Assembly: GCA_021199655.1 (NCBI GenBank)
Contig: JAJQHQ010000082.1
Coordinates: forward strand, 1 to 64,000
DNA from: Lachnospiraceae bacterium
Lineage (GTDB): Bacteria; Bacillota; Clostridia; Lachnospirales; Lachnospiraceae
DNA length: 64,000 nt
Direction: 5' to 3'
In this document: positions 25,435 to 32,774 of the stretch, one piece after another
How the letters are laid out: every line of letters starts with the position of its first letter
Numbering within the stretch: the first letter of the stretch is position 1
Made by a program: the position numbers and the translations under genes
The notes under the pieces: generated by a model
Database searches by the model: none
What the model was told of the DNA's origin: nothing
The model's input: only the letters and a program-made list of their open reading frames with translations

Positions 25435-27300
25435 ATGAGCTATGACAAGAATTCCATACGATACAGGATATTTGTGGTTATTCTTGCTGCCACGGTTTTT
25501 GCATCGATCGCAGTTTTCTCCTGCCCGATTGTTCTGGCTGAAGAAGCAGTTGTGTTGGAACCGCAGGAAACAGAAAACCTTACTGCCGAACAGAATTTAA
25601 ACCAAAGTGACGAAGCTCTCCAGATCGACAGTATTGAAGAGGTGTCTTCTTCCGATATTCCGGATTCTGTTTTGGAATCTGTTGAAACTGTCGATTTGAA
25701 TGAAGAAACCAGTGAAAACTCAGATACAGGGACACATTCTTCACAGATTTCCCTTTCCATTGATATGGACCATGTGTATGAAGGAATGGAACTATCCTAT
25801 AATGATGGATATGTTCCATCAATAACAGAAAATACAGTTTCTCTTGTAATTCCATTTGTGGCAGATACCCCGGTTGAGAATAACCAATTGACAGTGACTT
25901 TGGAAACAACCGCTGATTGTCCTTTTGAAAAAACGGAGTATGAGGAAGAAGTGTCATTAAAGACTTTTCAGTTTGATTCGGAGGGCATTTCGGAAAGCGT
26001 GGACGCGTACCTGTTTCAGGTCATTTTTACTCTTGCGGATGATTACCAGGCAGGGCAATATCCGGTCACAGTAAAAGCGATCGCTTATTCTGCTTCCGGT
26101 GTGAAATCTGAGATGATTTGCCGAATGACAGTGACCTTGGAATCCGATTCCCGGCAACAGATAGAGAGCGAGACAGAGCCAGCTTCGGAGATAGAGACAG
26201 AAATTTGGCAAAAATCGGAAGCAGAATCTGAAAGCGAAACAAATCGGGAAGCAGAATCAGAGACCGAATCCGAAATTGAATTTGAAACAGATTCTGATTC
26301 TTCTTATAACGACGCATCTTCCAGTACCACTTATTATTCTTCCGGAGGCAGTTACAGCAACGCGGTAAAACACCAGCCGCATATTTTACTGAAGGAGAGC
26401 TCGCTTAGCGGAGCTCAGCTTCCGGCTGGTGAGCAAATGGACTTTACTGCAAGTTTTCAGAATACGAGTGATGACCAGACGGTGTACAGTCTGAAAATTG
26501 CGGCAAATACAGCAGATGAGAATGTTGCGCTTTCCTCAACCTCTTATTATTATGATCAGGTCGCCCCGCAGGAAGTGATCATACTGGAAAACACGATTGC
26601 CGCATCAGCTGCAGCTACACAAAAAATGACTGCCTTAAGCTATGTTTTCGTGTATGAAACATCAGACGGAACCGCCTTAAGTGATTCAGAAGAATTGTTT
26701 TTTGACATCAGTCAGCAGACGCAGGTTTCTATCGAAAACTTTAACCTGACAGATTATGTGTATTCGCTGGAAACGGTAACTGCGACGTTGGAGATTCGAA
26801 ATACCGGGCGCGGCCCGGTTTACAATGTACAGGTATCTTTAGAAGCGGACGGACTTATCGCAACAAATACGGTCTATGCCGGAAACATGGAAGCAGGAAG
26901 TTCCAGCGATGGGACGCTTAGGATTTATGTCAGCGATTTAAAAAATAAGGATGAATCATCGCAGGACGCAGAAGACTCGGATACTTACAATGCTGAGAGT
27001 GCATATGGCTCCACGATAGGACAGCTTACCCTCACATGGGAGGATGCTTATGGAACAGTTTACACCGAGAGACGAGAATTTACCACAACGATTGCAGCAC
27101 CGCAGGTGGTGGAGCTTTCCGTTGAAGCAGAGGAGGAGAGTGTTACAAATCAGTGGTGGGCAGTGACGATAGTAATTATGGTTCTGTTTTTCCTGCTGCT
27201 GATTGCGGTACTAATTCGGAAACTTACGAAAAAACGCCATCAAATGGAAGATTTGCTTGCAGAAATGGAGCATAGCTATGATAAAACCGAAACCAAATAA
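25435..27300 (+). CDS. Acidic cell-surface protein with C-terminal membrane anchor
   Basis: A 621-residue exported protein. A signal peptide (hydrophobic stretch near 12-30, ending near VLAEEA) is followed by Glu/Ser-rich sequence, a beta-rich domain, a strongly acidic Glu-Ser-Thr linker (about 240-290), further beta-rich segments with FNLTDYVYSLETVTATLEIRNTGRGPVYNVQVSL, a pattern typical of CARDB-like adhesive domains, and a C-terminal helix (WWAVTIVIMVLFFLLLIAVLI) with a basic tail. An ATG at 25426 touches GGAGG, so I choose the ATG at 25435, nine bases away. The next gene overlaps its end by 23 bases, suggesting a pair that works together. Confidence 0.75.
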   Translation: MSYDKNSIRYRIFVVILAATVFASIAVFSCPIVLAEEAVVLEPQETENLTAEQNLNQSDEALQIDSIEEVSSSDIPDSVLESVETVDLNEETSENSDTGTHSSQISLSIDMDHVYEGMELSYNDGYVPSITENTVSLVIPFVADTPVENNQLTVTLETTADCPFEKTEYEEEVSLKTFQFDSEGISESVDAYLFQVIFTLADDYQAGQYPVTVKAIAYSASGVKSEMICRMTVTLESDSRQQIESETEPASEIETEIWQKSEAESESETNREAESETESEIEFETDSDSSYNDASSSTTYYSSGGSYSNAVKHQPHILLKESSLSGAQLPAGEQMDFTASFQNTSDDQTVYSLKIAANTADENVALSSTSYYYDQVAPQEVIILENTIAASAAATQKMTALSYVFVYETSDGTALSDSEELFFDISQQTQVSIENFNLTDYVYSLETVTATLEIRNTGRGPVYNVQVSLEADGLIATNTVYAGNMEAGSSSDGTLRIYVSDLKNKDESSQDAEDSDTYNAESAYGSTIGQLTLTWEDAYGTVYTERREFTTTIAAPQVVELSVEAEEESVTNQWWAVTIVIMVLFFLLLIAVLIRKLTKKRHQMEDLLAEMEHSYDKTETK

Positions 27301-28069
27301 AAGAAAATATCTGCCATTTATCAGCGCAGCGGTTTTAGTGACTGGAATCGTTTCTGCCCTGATTTTTCTTCTGGCACAGTTTGCTCTGGAGCAATGGCAG
27401 GAACAGCAGACGTATATTCTTTCCGCCCGCCTGTCTTCACAGGAGATCACAACAGAACTTTGCACATCCATGGGCCGCTTTGCCGGTTTGGAAAAGCTTT
27501 GGACCGTCATCGAAGCGGAAGTCACCCTGACAGCAGGGGACTGGCAGATATCCACGACCCTGATGGGAGTCGATCTGGATACGTTTCCCGTCACGCTTGT
27601 CCGCTCTGCGGGAGAAAAACAGCTCGGCTCAACTCCGCTTCTTCTGGCCGGTGAAGAACTTTTTACCATGATGACAGACGCAAACGGAACAGCGATTACC
27701 GCACGGCAGTCGAAGATTTTATCTGAATCTATCGATAGTCTGACGGCGCAGATCGTACCGGAGGACTCTGATATTGCCGGAAGCCCGGTGACTTCAGGCA
27801 ATTCAGGTGGTTCCGGATATACGTCAGCAGACACAGCGGAATTTCTCGGACTGGTATCCGGCAACGGCCTGTATATGGATGCAGATCAGATGCGTACATG
27901 GCTCGCTGATCATGGAAGTACAGCTTCCGTGCATCTGGTCTGGCTGCGGATAAAAGGAAAGAGTAATGCCGAAACCGCGGAGAAAAGTCTGACAGATGCC
28001 GGGTTTCAAGTTGAAGAAAACGTTCCATTCCTTTTTTTCCTGCGCAGCCAGGCAAAGCAGACGCCGTAA
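27278..28069 (+). CDS. Membrane-anchored protein of unknown function
   Basis: A 263-residue protein with a basic N-terminus and one transmembrane helix (about 14-36), followed by an extracytoplasmic domain with a Gly/Ser stretch near residue 175. No motif identifies it. It starts inside the end of the acidic surface protein gene (overlap 27278-27300), so the two are probably made together. Its 3' end overlaps the convergent MATE gene by 64 bases. Confidence 0.65.
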   Translation: MIKPKPNKRKYLPFISAAVLVTGIVSALIFLLAQFALEQWQEQQTYILSARLSSQEITTELCTSMGRFAGLEKLWTVIEAEVTLTAGDWQISTTLMGVDLDTFPVTLVRSAGEKQLGSTPLLLAGEELFTMMTDANGTAITARQSKILSESIDSLTAQIVPEDSDIAGSPVTSGNSGGSGYTSADTAEFLGLVSGNGLYMDADQMRTWLADHGSTASVHLVWLRIKGKSNAETAEKSLTDAGFQVEENVPFLFFLRSQAKQTP

Positions 28070-29367
28070 AACAAAATCCCGTAAAGCGTAGAGATCGGCA
28101 CCGTCAGTCCGATATAGAACAGCGAAGTGCCGGGCAGGGATGCCATATAAAGCGCAGTCGGAATACGGACACAGAAGGAAGCCGTGATGCCCTGCAGCAT
28201 GACCGGCACACTGTTTCCGCAGCCGTTGAAATAGCCGCTCGTACTGAACATAACACAGGTAAGAATGCAGTCAAAGCTGAACCCGCGCAGATAGCTGGCG
28301 CTTTCTGCGATGACCTCCGCATCCGAGGTAAACAGCGAGGCCAGTGTGGAGCCGCCGAAAAATCCGGCCAGAAATACAAATACTCCGATGCACACGCCGG
28401 TGCACATCGCAGTCAGATAGCCGCGCTGTGCCCGTTTTTGCTGTCCGGCACCGATGTTCTGCGCGACAAAAGCGGAAACGCTTTGCATGACGGAAGACGG
28501 GATCAGCATAATGAAAGAAACAAGCTTCTGAGCAACACCATATCCTGCAGAAGGCATCAGCCCCATCCCGTTTACGATCGAATTGATCACCAGAAAAGAG
28601 ACCTGGCTTAAAGTCTCCTGCAGAGCGATGGGAATGCCGATATGCAGGATTTTTTTCAGTTCAACCGGATAGATGCGGCACTGGCTCAGGGAAAACTCAA
28701 TCGGCATTCTCTGCCGCCGGATAATCCCCAGAGAGATGATCACCGAGACGAGCTGCGCAAAAACCGTGGCGATCGCAACACCCGCCACATCCATGCCGAG
28801 CAGACCGGTCAGAAGCAGGTCGGCGGCAATGTTTACCACACAGGCAATACTCACAAAAATAAACGGCAGATTCGCGTTCCCTATGCCTCGAAGAATGCCG
28901 CTGATGACATTATAAGTAATGATGATCAACAGTCCTCCGGAACAGATACGCAGATACAGGACTGCTTTATCTATCGCGCTTTCCGGCACCTGCAGAAGCC
29001 GGACGATCATTCCGGCCGAAGCTTCCAGCACGACGGTCAGGACTACACCGATGATAACGAACAGAACGATGGTCGTGCCGACCGCATTGCCTGCCGCTTT
29101 CGGATTCTTTTCCCCGATATGCTGCCCGATCAGCACCGTGGAGCCCATTGCCAGACTCGTGATGATAAACGTGATCATTTGCATAAAGCTGCTCGCCGTG
29201 CCGACGGCGGAAATGCTAGCCGCGTCGCCGAACTGGCCGACTACAAGCAGATCGACGGCTCCATAGGCGGCCTGCAGGATCAGCGCGCCCAGCACCGGAC
29301 CTGCAAATCGGATCAGAGAGCCGAAGATGGGGCCTTCTGTAAATGAAATTTCTTTTTTACTGGACAT
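28006..29367 (-). CDS. MATE family multidrug/cation efflux transporter
   Basis: A 453-residue transporter with about twelve transmembrane segments in two homologous halves. It exports drugs or metabolites in exchange for Na+ or H+. Family features are the N-terminal PIFGSLIRFAGPVLGALILQAAYGAVDLLVVGQFG and the repeated AVGTASSFMQMITF-like segments. The ATG at 29367 follows GGAGG. The gene converges with the membrane-protein gene at 27278 and the coding ends overlap tail to tail. Confidence 0.93.
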   Translation of the reverse strand: MSSKKEISFTEGPIFGSLIRFAGPVLGALILQAAYGAVDLLVVGQFGDAASISAVGTASSFMQMITFIITSLAMGSTVLIGQHIGEKNPKAAGNAVGTTIVLFVIIGVVLTVVLEASAGMIVRLLQVPESAIDKAVLYLRICSGGLLIIITYNVISGILRGIGNANLPFIFVSIACVVNIAADLLLTGLLGMDVAGVAIATVFAQLVSVIISLGIIRRQRMPIEFSLSQCRIYPVELKKILHIGIPIALQETLSQVSFLVINSIVNGMGLMPSAGYGVAQKLVSFIMLIPSSVMQSVSAFVAQNIGAGQQKRAQRGYLTAMCTGVCIGVFVFLAGFFGGSTLASLFTSDAEVIAESASYLRGFSFDCILTCVMFSTSGYFNGCGNSVPVMLQGITASFCVRIPTALYMASLPGTSLFYIGLTVPISTLYGILFYGVCFAWLRRKKRNGTFSST

Positions 29368-29702
29368 ATGTAAATTCCTCCGGTATGATAATTCGCAGCT
29401 GTTTTTACAATCACAACAGCAAAAAAGTAATAATTTTGCAACTGTTTAGGACAGTACTTCACACTTGCTGCGAAGTATTGTATAAAAACATATATTTACA
29501 TATTTTTTTGAAACAGGTGTATAATTGCATTATTGATTATATTTTCACCTCATGATACAAAATCATCGCCAGAATTTCAAGTCCGATTTCTTTTCTATGG
29601 AAGAAATGAAGCAAATATGATATGATGGCTTCGATACCAACACAGGCATGCAGCAGTCGCAGCCTTTTCTTTTTCATTAAAACCGTCAGGACTAAGTTCA
29701 AT
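29368..29702. other. Divergent intergenic region between the MATE gene and rluD
   Basis: 335 AT-rich bases. On the minus strand a degenerate relative of the GTAAC stem-loop family (AAGTACTG, then AACAGTTGC) lies near 29437-29475. TATGAT near 29615-29625 may be a -10 for rluD. A minus-strand frame (about 29537-29677) encoding a 46-residue hydrophobic peptide has no ribosome site and I do not call it. Confidence 0.4.
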
Positions 29703-30647
29703 ATGATTATGACAGATGACATTCAGGCTTCAAAAGAAGAATATGATTTTCGGGTTTCGTCCGATGAGGCGGGGGAACGCCTTGACAGCCTGCTTTCGGA
29801 TTGCCTGGAATCCTACAGCCGCTCCTTTCTGCAGACGCTGATCCGAAGCGGTGCGGTTACGGTAAACGGCAAGAATACTAAGCCCGGATTAAAAATTGCA
29901 GAATCTGATTTGATTCATGTGGAAGTCCCTCCGCCGGATCCTCTGGATATTCTTCCGGAAAATATTCCACTGGATATTTTGTATGAAGATGAGGATCTGA
30001 TCATCGTAAATAAGCCAAAAGGCATGGTCGTCCATCCGGCAGCGGGACATTACAGCGGGACGCTGGTCAACGCGCTCCTTTATCATTGCAAGGACAGCCT
30101 TTCCGGAATCAATGGGGTTCTCCGTCCGGGAATCGTACATCGGATTGACCGCGACACCACAGGTTCTCTGATTGTCTGCAAAAATGACGCATCACACAGG
30201 GCCGTCGCCGCTCAGCTCAAAGAACACAGTATAACCAGAAAGTATCGGGCAATCGTCCATGGGCGTCTCACGGAGGATGGAACCATACATGCAGCCATCG
30301 GCAGACACCCGCAGCGGCGAAAGGAGATGGCGGTCAACGTTGCCGGCGGAAAAGATGCAGTCACACATTACCATGTACTGGAGACCTTTTCACAGTTTAC
30401 GTATATAGAATGCCAGCTGGAGACCGGCCGCACACATCAGATCCGTGTGCATATGAAAAGCATCGGGCATCCTTTACTGGGAGACGAAGTCTACGGACCG
30501 TCAAAATGTCCGATTGCCGGTCTGCAGGGACAGACGCTGCATGCAATGACAATTGGACTGATCCACCCGACCAGTGGAGAATATCTGGAAGTGGAGGCAC
30601 CGTTGCCTGAGTATTTTGAGCAGCTGTTAAAGAAACTACGTGGTTGA
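29703..30647 (+). CDS. RluD-type 23S rRNA pseudouridine synthase
   Basis: A 314-residue enzyme converting uridine to pseudouridine in large-subunit rRNA. An S4 RNA-binding domain (about 18-80) is followed by the RluA-family catalytic domain with HRIDRDTTGSL, whose first Asp after Arg-Ile is catalytic, and GRTHQIRVHM. The start ATG 29703 is near a CAGGA ribosome site; a longer in-frame version begins in non-conserved sequence. The lspA gene often found next to rluD is absent here. Confidence 0.9.
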   Translation: MIMTDDIQASKEEYDFRVSSDEAGERLDSLLSDCLESYSRSFLQTLIRSGAVTVNGKNTKPGLKIAESDLIHVEVPPPDPLDILPENIPLDILYEDEDLIIVNKPKGMVVHPAAGHYSGTLVNALLYHCKDSLSGINGVLRPGIVHRIDRDTTGSLIVCKNDASHRAVAAQLKEHSITRKYRAIVHGRLTEDGTIHAAIGRHPQRRKEMAVNVAGGKDAVTHYHVLETFSQFTYIECQLETGRTHQIRVHMKSIGHPLLGDEVYGPSKCPIAGLQGQTLHAMTIGLIHPTSGEYLEVEAPLPEYFEQLLKKLRG

Positions 30648-30727
30648 CATAATTGAGTTATGTAAACTAATTTGGAATGATTATATTTTGATGACATGTT
30701 TACCGTGACAGATAAACGCTGTTCGTA

Positions 30728-30797
30728 CATTCGAGATCTATCAGGAAGATACCAAACATGAACATTTGAGAACTATCAGGAGGATACCGAACATGAA
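30728..30797 (+). repeat. 35-base tandem duplication containing the dtd ribosome site and start
   Basis: Two copies (30728-30762 and 30763-30797) share CTATCAGGA, GATACC and AACATGAA. Only the second reads into dtd. The first ends in an ATG that opens a very short, out-of-use frame. Confidence 0.8.
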
Positions 30798-31230
30798 ATT
30801 TGTCATTCAGAGAGTTACTGAAGCTTCCGTAGAAGTTGATCATCAGACGATCGGAGAGATTGAGCAGGGATATTGTGTGCTGATCGGAGTGGGAAAGAAC
30901 GACAGCCGGGCCGATGCGGACAAGCTTATCAAAAAAATGATCGGTCTGCGTATTTTTCCCGATGATGCCGGAAAAATCAACCTTTCATTAAAGGATGTTG
31001 GCGGCAGCCTTCTTTTAATTTCACAGTTTACCCTCTACGCGGACTGCAAAAAAGGAAATCGCCCGTCTTTTATCGAGGCAGGCGATCCTGCAATAGCAGA
31101 AGAGCTGTATGAATATATCATTGAAGAATGCAGAAAGTCGGTTCCAATCGTGGAAAGGGGCGTTTTTGGCGCTCATATGAAGGTCAGTCTGTGCAATGAC
31201 GGGCCGTTTACCATACTTCTGGAAAGCTGA
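30793..31230 (+). CDS. dtd: D-aminoacyl-tRNA deacylase
   Basis: Removes D-amino acids mischarged on tRNA. The 145-residue protein has the characteristic [17 protein letters not shown] motif and a C-terminal NDGPFT motif, where the family usually has GPVT. It starts [15 protein letters not shown] at 30793 behind AGGAGG. The ribosome site and start lie in the second copy of a 35-base tandem duplication. Confidence 0.93.
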   Translation: MKFVIQRVTEASVEVDHQTIGEIEQGYCVLIGVGKNDSRADADKLIKKMIGLRIFPDDAGKINLSLKDVGGSLLLISQFTLYADCKKGNRPSFIEAGDPAIAEELYEYIIEECRKSVPIVERGVFGAHMKVSLCNDGPFTILLES

Positions 31231-31259
31231 TTGCATACACATCGTGTATTAATCTGACT

Positions 31260-31326
31260 ATGGTTTACATATTATGTAAACCATAATATGTAAACCATTT
31301 TATGCAAAACATTTTATATAAACCAT
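31260..31326. repeat. 25-base palindrome leading into four 14-base tandem repeats
   Basis: ATGGTTTACATA (31260-31271) and TATGTAAACCAT (31273-31284) form a perfect palindrome around one base. Its right half begins an array of 14-base units (31271-31284, 31285-31298, 31299-31312, 31313-31326) with consensus WTTATGTAAACCAT. The array lies between the convergent ends of dtd and the tyrosine recombinase gene. A related sequence is at 30657-30670, after rluD. Confidence 0.75.
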
Positions 31327-31375
31327 TTTAATGAATCAATTTAACATCTTTACAATGATAGTTGCAGATATTTAT

Positions 31376-32434
31376 TTATGCTTCCCTCAGCTTAACAGCG
31401 CTGGCAGCTTTCCTGCGGCGGTCCTCATCCATCGCCGCATAATGCTTTCTGGTCGTGTTGACGTCCTTATGTCCCAGAACATCCGCAACAAGATAAATGT
31501 CGCCTGTCTCTTTGTAAAGGCTGGTTCCGTATGTGCTGCGCAGCTTATGCGGCGTGATTTTCTTGGTCGTCGTGACTTCACGGGCATATTTTTTCACCAT
31601 GTTCTCAACAGCCTGTACGCCGATCCGACGGCGCTGGGTAGAGTAGAAGAGAGCGTTTTCATGTCCGGCAATCGGCGTGATGGCTTTCCTTTCCTCCAGG
31701 TAATTGCGAAGTGCAGTTTCTACTTCATCGCCGAAGTAAACCATCATTTCCGACCCGCCTTTGCGGACGACGCGGATGCCGTTATTCTTAAAATCAATGT
31801 CATTCACATCCAGACCGACGCATTCCGACACACGGATGCCAGTCCCCAGCAATAATGTGACGATTGCCAGATCCCGAACCTTTGTTTTCTCATAATAGAC
31901 CTTTTTCTGACCGGTCAGGGAATCCCCGCCGTGCTCAATGTAGTCCAGAAGCTCCGCGGTTTCATCCGCGTCAAGGCGTATGATTTCTTTCTCATGGAGC
32001 TTCGGCATATCGACCAGCAGCGTCGGATTCGTGTGGATCATTTCACGTTTGTAAAAATATGCATAAAAGCTGCGCAAAGCCGACATTTTGCGCTTCAGAC
32101 CGCGTTCGCCGTTCGTCACGGTTTTATTGTCTTCATCCTTATAGGCCTTCAGATATTCCTGATATTCCTCAATATCCAGCGCCTGCAGCTGATCCAGCAC
32201 ATCAACCGTAAGTGTCGTCACGTCCTTATCGCGGAACGTTGGATTCTCCGAAACCAGAAACTGAAAAAAAATCCGGATATCATACGCATAGGAAATGCGT
32301 GTCCTTGTCGAAGTCGTCGGCTCAATCGCCCGAAAATAATCCTTCGCAAACCCCGGCAGTGTCTTCAGAACCTCACGCAGCCGAAGTACATTGTCAACAT
32401 TTACCTGTTCATGGTATGTCATATTTTTATCCAT
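31376..32434 (-). CDS. XerC/XerD-like tyrosine recombinase
   Basis: A 352-residue site-specific recombinase. An N-terminal SAM-like core-binding domain (about 30-140) is followed by the catalytic domain with the full set of active residues: Arg201 (GTGIRVSE), Lys225, His296 and Arg299 (TPHKLRSTYG), His322 and nucleophile Tyr332. There are no phage or IS genes nearby, and the gene sits between housekeeping genes, so it may be a chromosomal recombinase. It has a near-consensus promoter and an unusual structured leader. AAAGGA precedes the ATG. Confidence 0.9.
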   Translation of the reverse strand: MDKNMTYHEQVNVDNVLRLREVLKTLPGFAKDYFRAIEPTTSTRTRISYAYDIRIFFQFLVSENPTFRDKDVTTLTVDVLDQLQALDIEEYQEYLKAYKDEDNKTVTNGERGLKRKMSALRSFYAYFYKREMIHTNPTLLVDMPKLHEKEIIRLDADETAELLDYIEHGGDSLTGQKKVYYEKTKVRDLAIVTLLLGTGIRVSECVGLDVNDIDFKNNGIRVVRKGGSEMMVYFGDEVETALRNYLEERKAITPIAGHENALFYSTQRRRIGVQAVENMVKKYAREVTTTKKITPHKLRSTYGTSLYKETGDIYLVADVLGHKDVNTTRKHYAAMDEDRRRKAASAVKLREA

Positions 32435-32464
32435 AACTGAAAATCCTTTCGTTTCATATCTGTA

Positions 32465-32495
32465 AATCCCTGTATGTTTTTTTATGAGATGGAAT
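32465..32495 (-). repeat. Partial second copy of the recombinase-leader palindrome arm
   Basis: This 31-base stretch matches 32521-32552 closely (AATCCCT, ATGTTTTT, ATGAGAT, GGA). On the mRNA it lies downstream of the palindrome and resembles its 3' arm, so it could compete for pairing. Confidence 0.5.
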
Positions 32496-32529
32496 ACTTA
32501 ACGATCCATATTTATTTTTTAATCCCTAC

Positions 32530-32582
32530 ATGTTTTTCAAATGAGATTGGACGTTTAAACGTCCAATCTCTTTGAAAAACAT
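32530..32582 (-). promoter_or_regulatory. 53-base palindrome in the recombinase leader
   Basis: An almost perfect palindrome centred on TTTAAA. Arms read ATGTTTTTCAAA, GAGATTGGACG and their complements, with a single bulged T. The predicted mRNA starts near 32606, so the structure lies inside the leader of the recombinase transcript. No T run follows directly. Confidence 0.65.
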
Positions 32583-32612
32583 GTGTTTGTCGTATAGATG
32601 TATTCTGTATTT

Positions 32613-32640
32613 ATTATACTTCTGCTTTTTGTTTTGTCAA
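32613..32640 (-). promoter_or_regulatory. Promoter of the tyrosine recombinase gene
   Basis: On the minus strand TTGACA (32635-32640) and TATAAT (32613-32618) are separated by 16 bases. Both hexamers are perfect. The leader would be about 170 bases long. Confidence 0.8.
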
Positions 32641-32715
32641 GTAAAACCTGCAGTCTCATTCATTTACAAAATATAGTTTCTTCACAATTCACGAATAATT
32701 ATTTCCCGTCAGACG

Positions 32716-32758
32716 AAAAAAGCTCCTGTCGGGAAATGAACATTTCCCAACAGGAGCT
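32716..32758 (-). terminator. Terminator of the DUF1002 protein gene
   Basis: Arms AGCTCCTGT (32721-32729) and ACAGGAGCT (32750-32758), extended inward by GGGAAAT/ATTTCCC, are followed on the minus strand by TTTTT (32716-32720). Lies 17 bases past the stop. Confidence 0.9.
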
Positions 32759-32774
32759 GTCCGTTATCCGACAG

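Noticed and set aside
29537-29722. Small minus-strand gene of 46-61 codons between the MATE gene and rluD
   Set aside because: No ribosome site or promoter, and it overlaps the rluD leader and start; probably chance.
31376-32434. Tyrosine recombinase as evidence of a prophage or integrative element
   Set aside because: All flanking genes are conserved chromosomal genes; no phage, conjugation or attachment-site duplication is visible.
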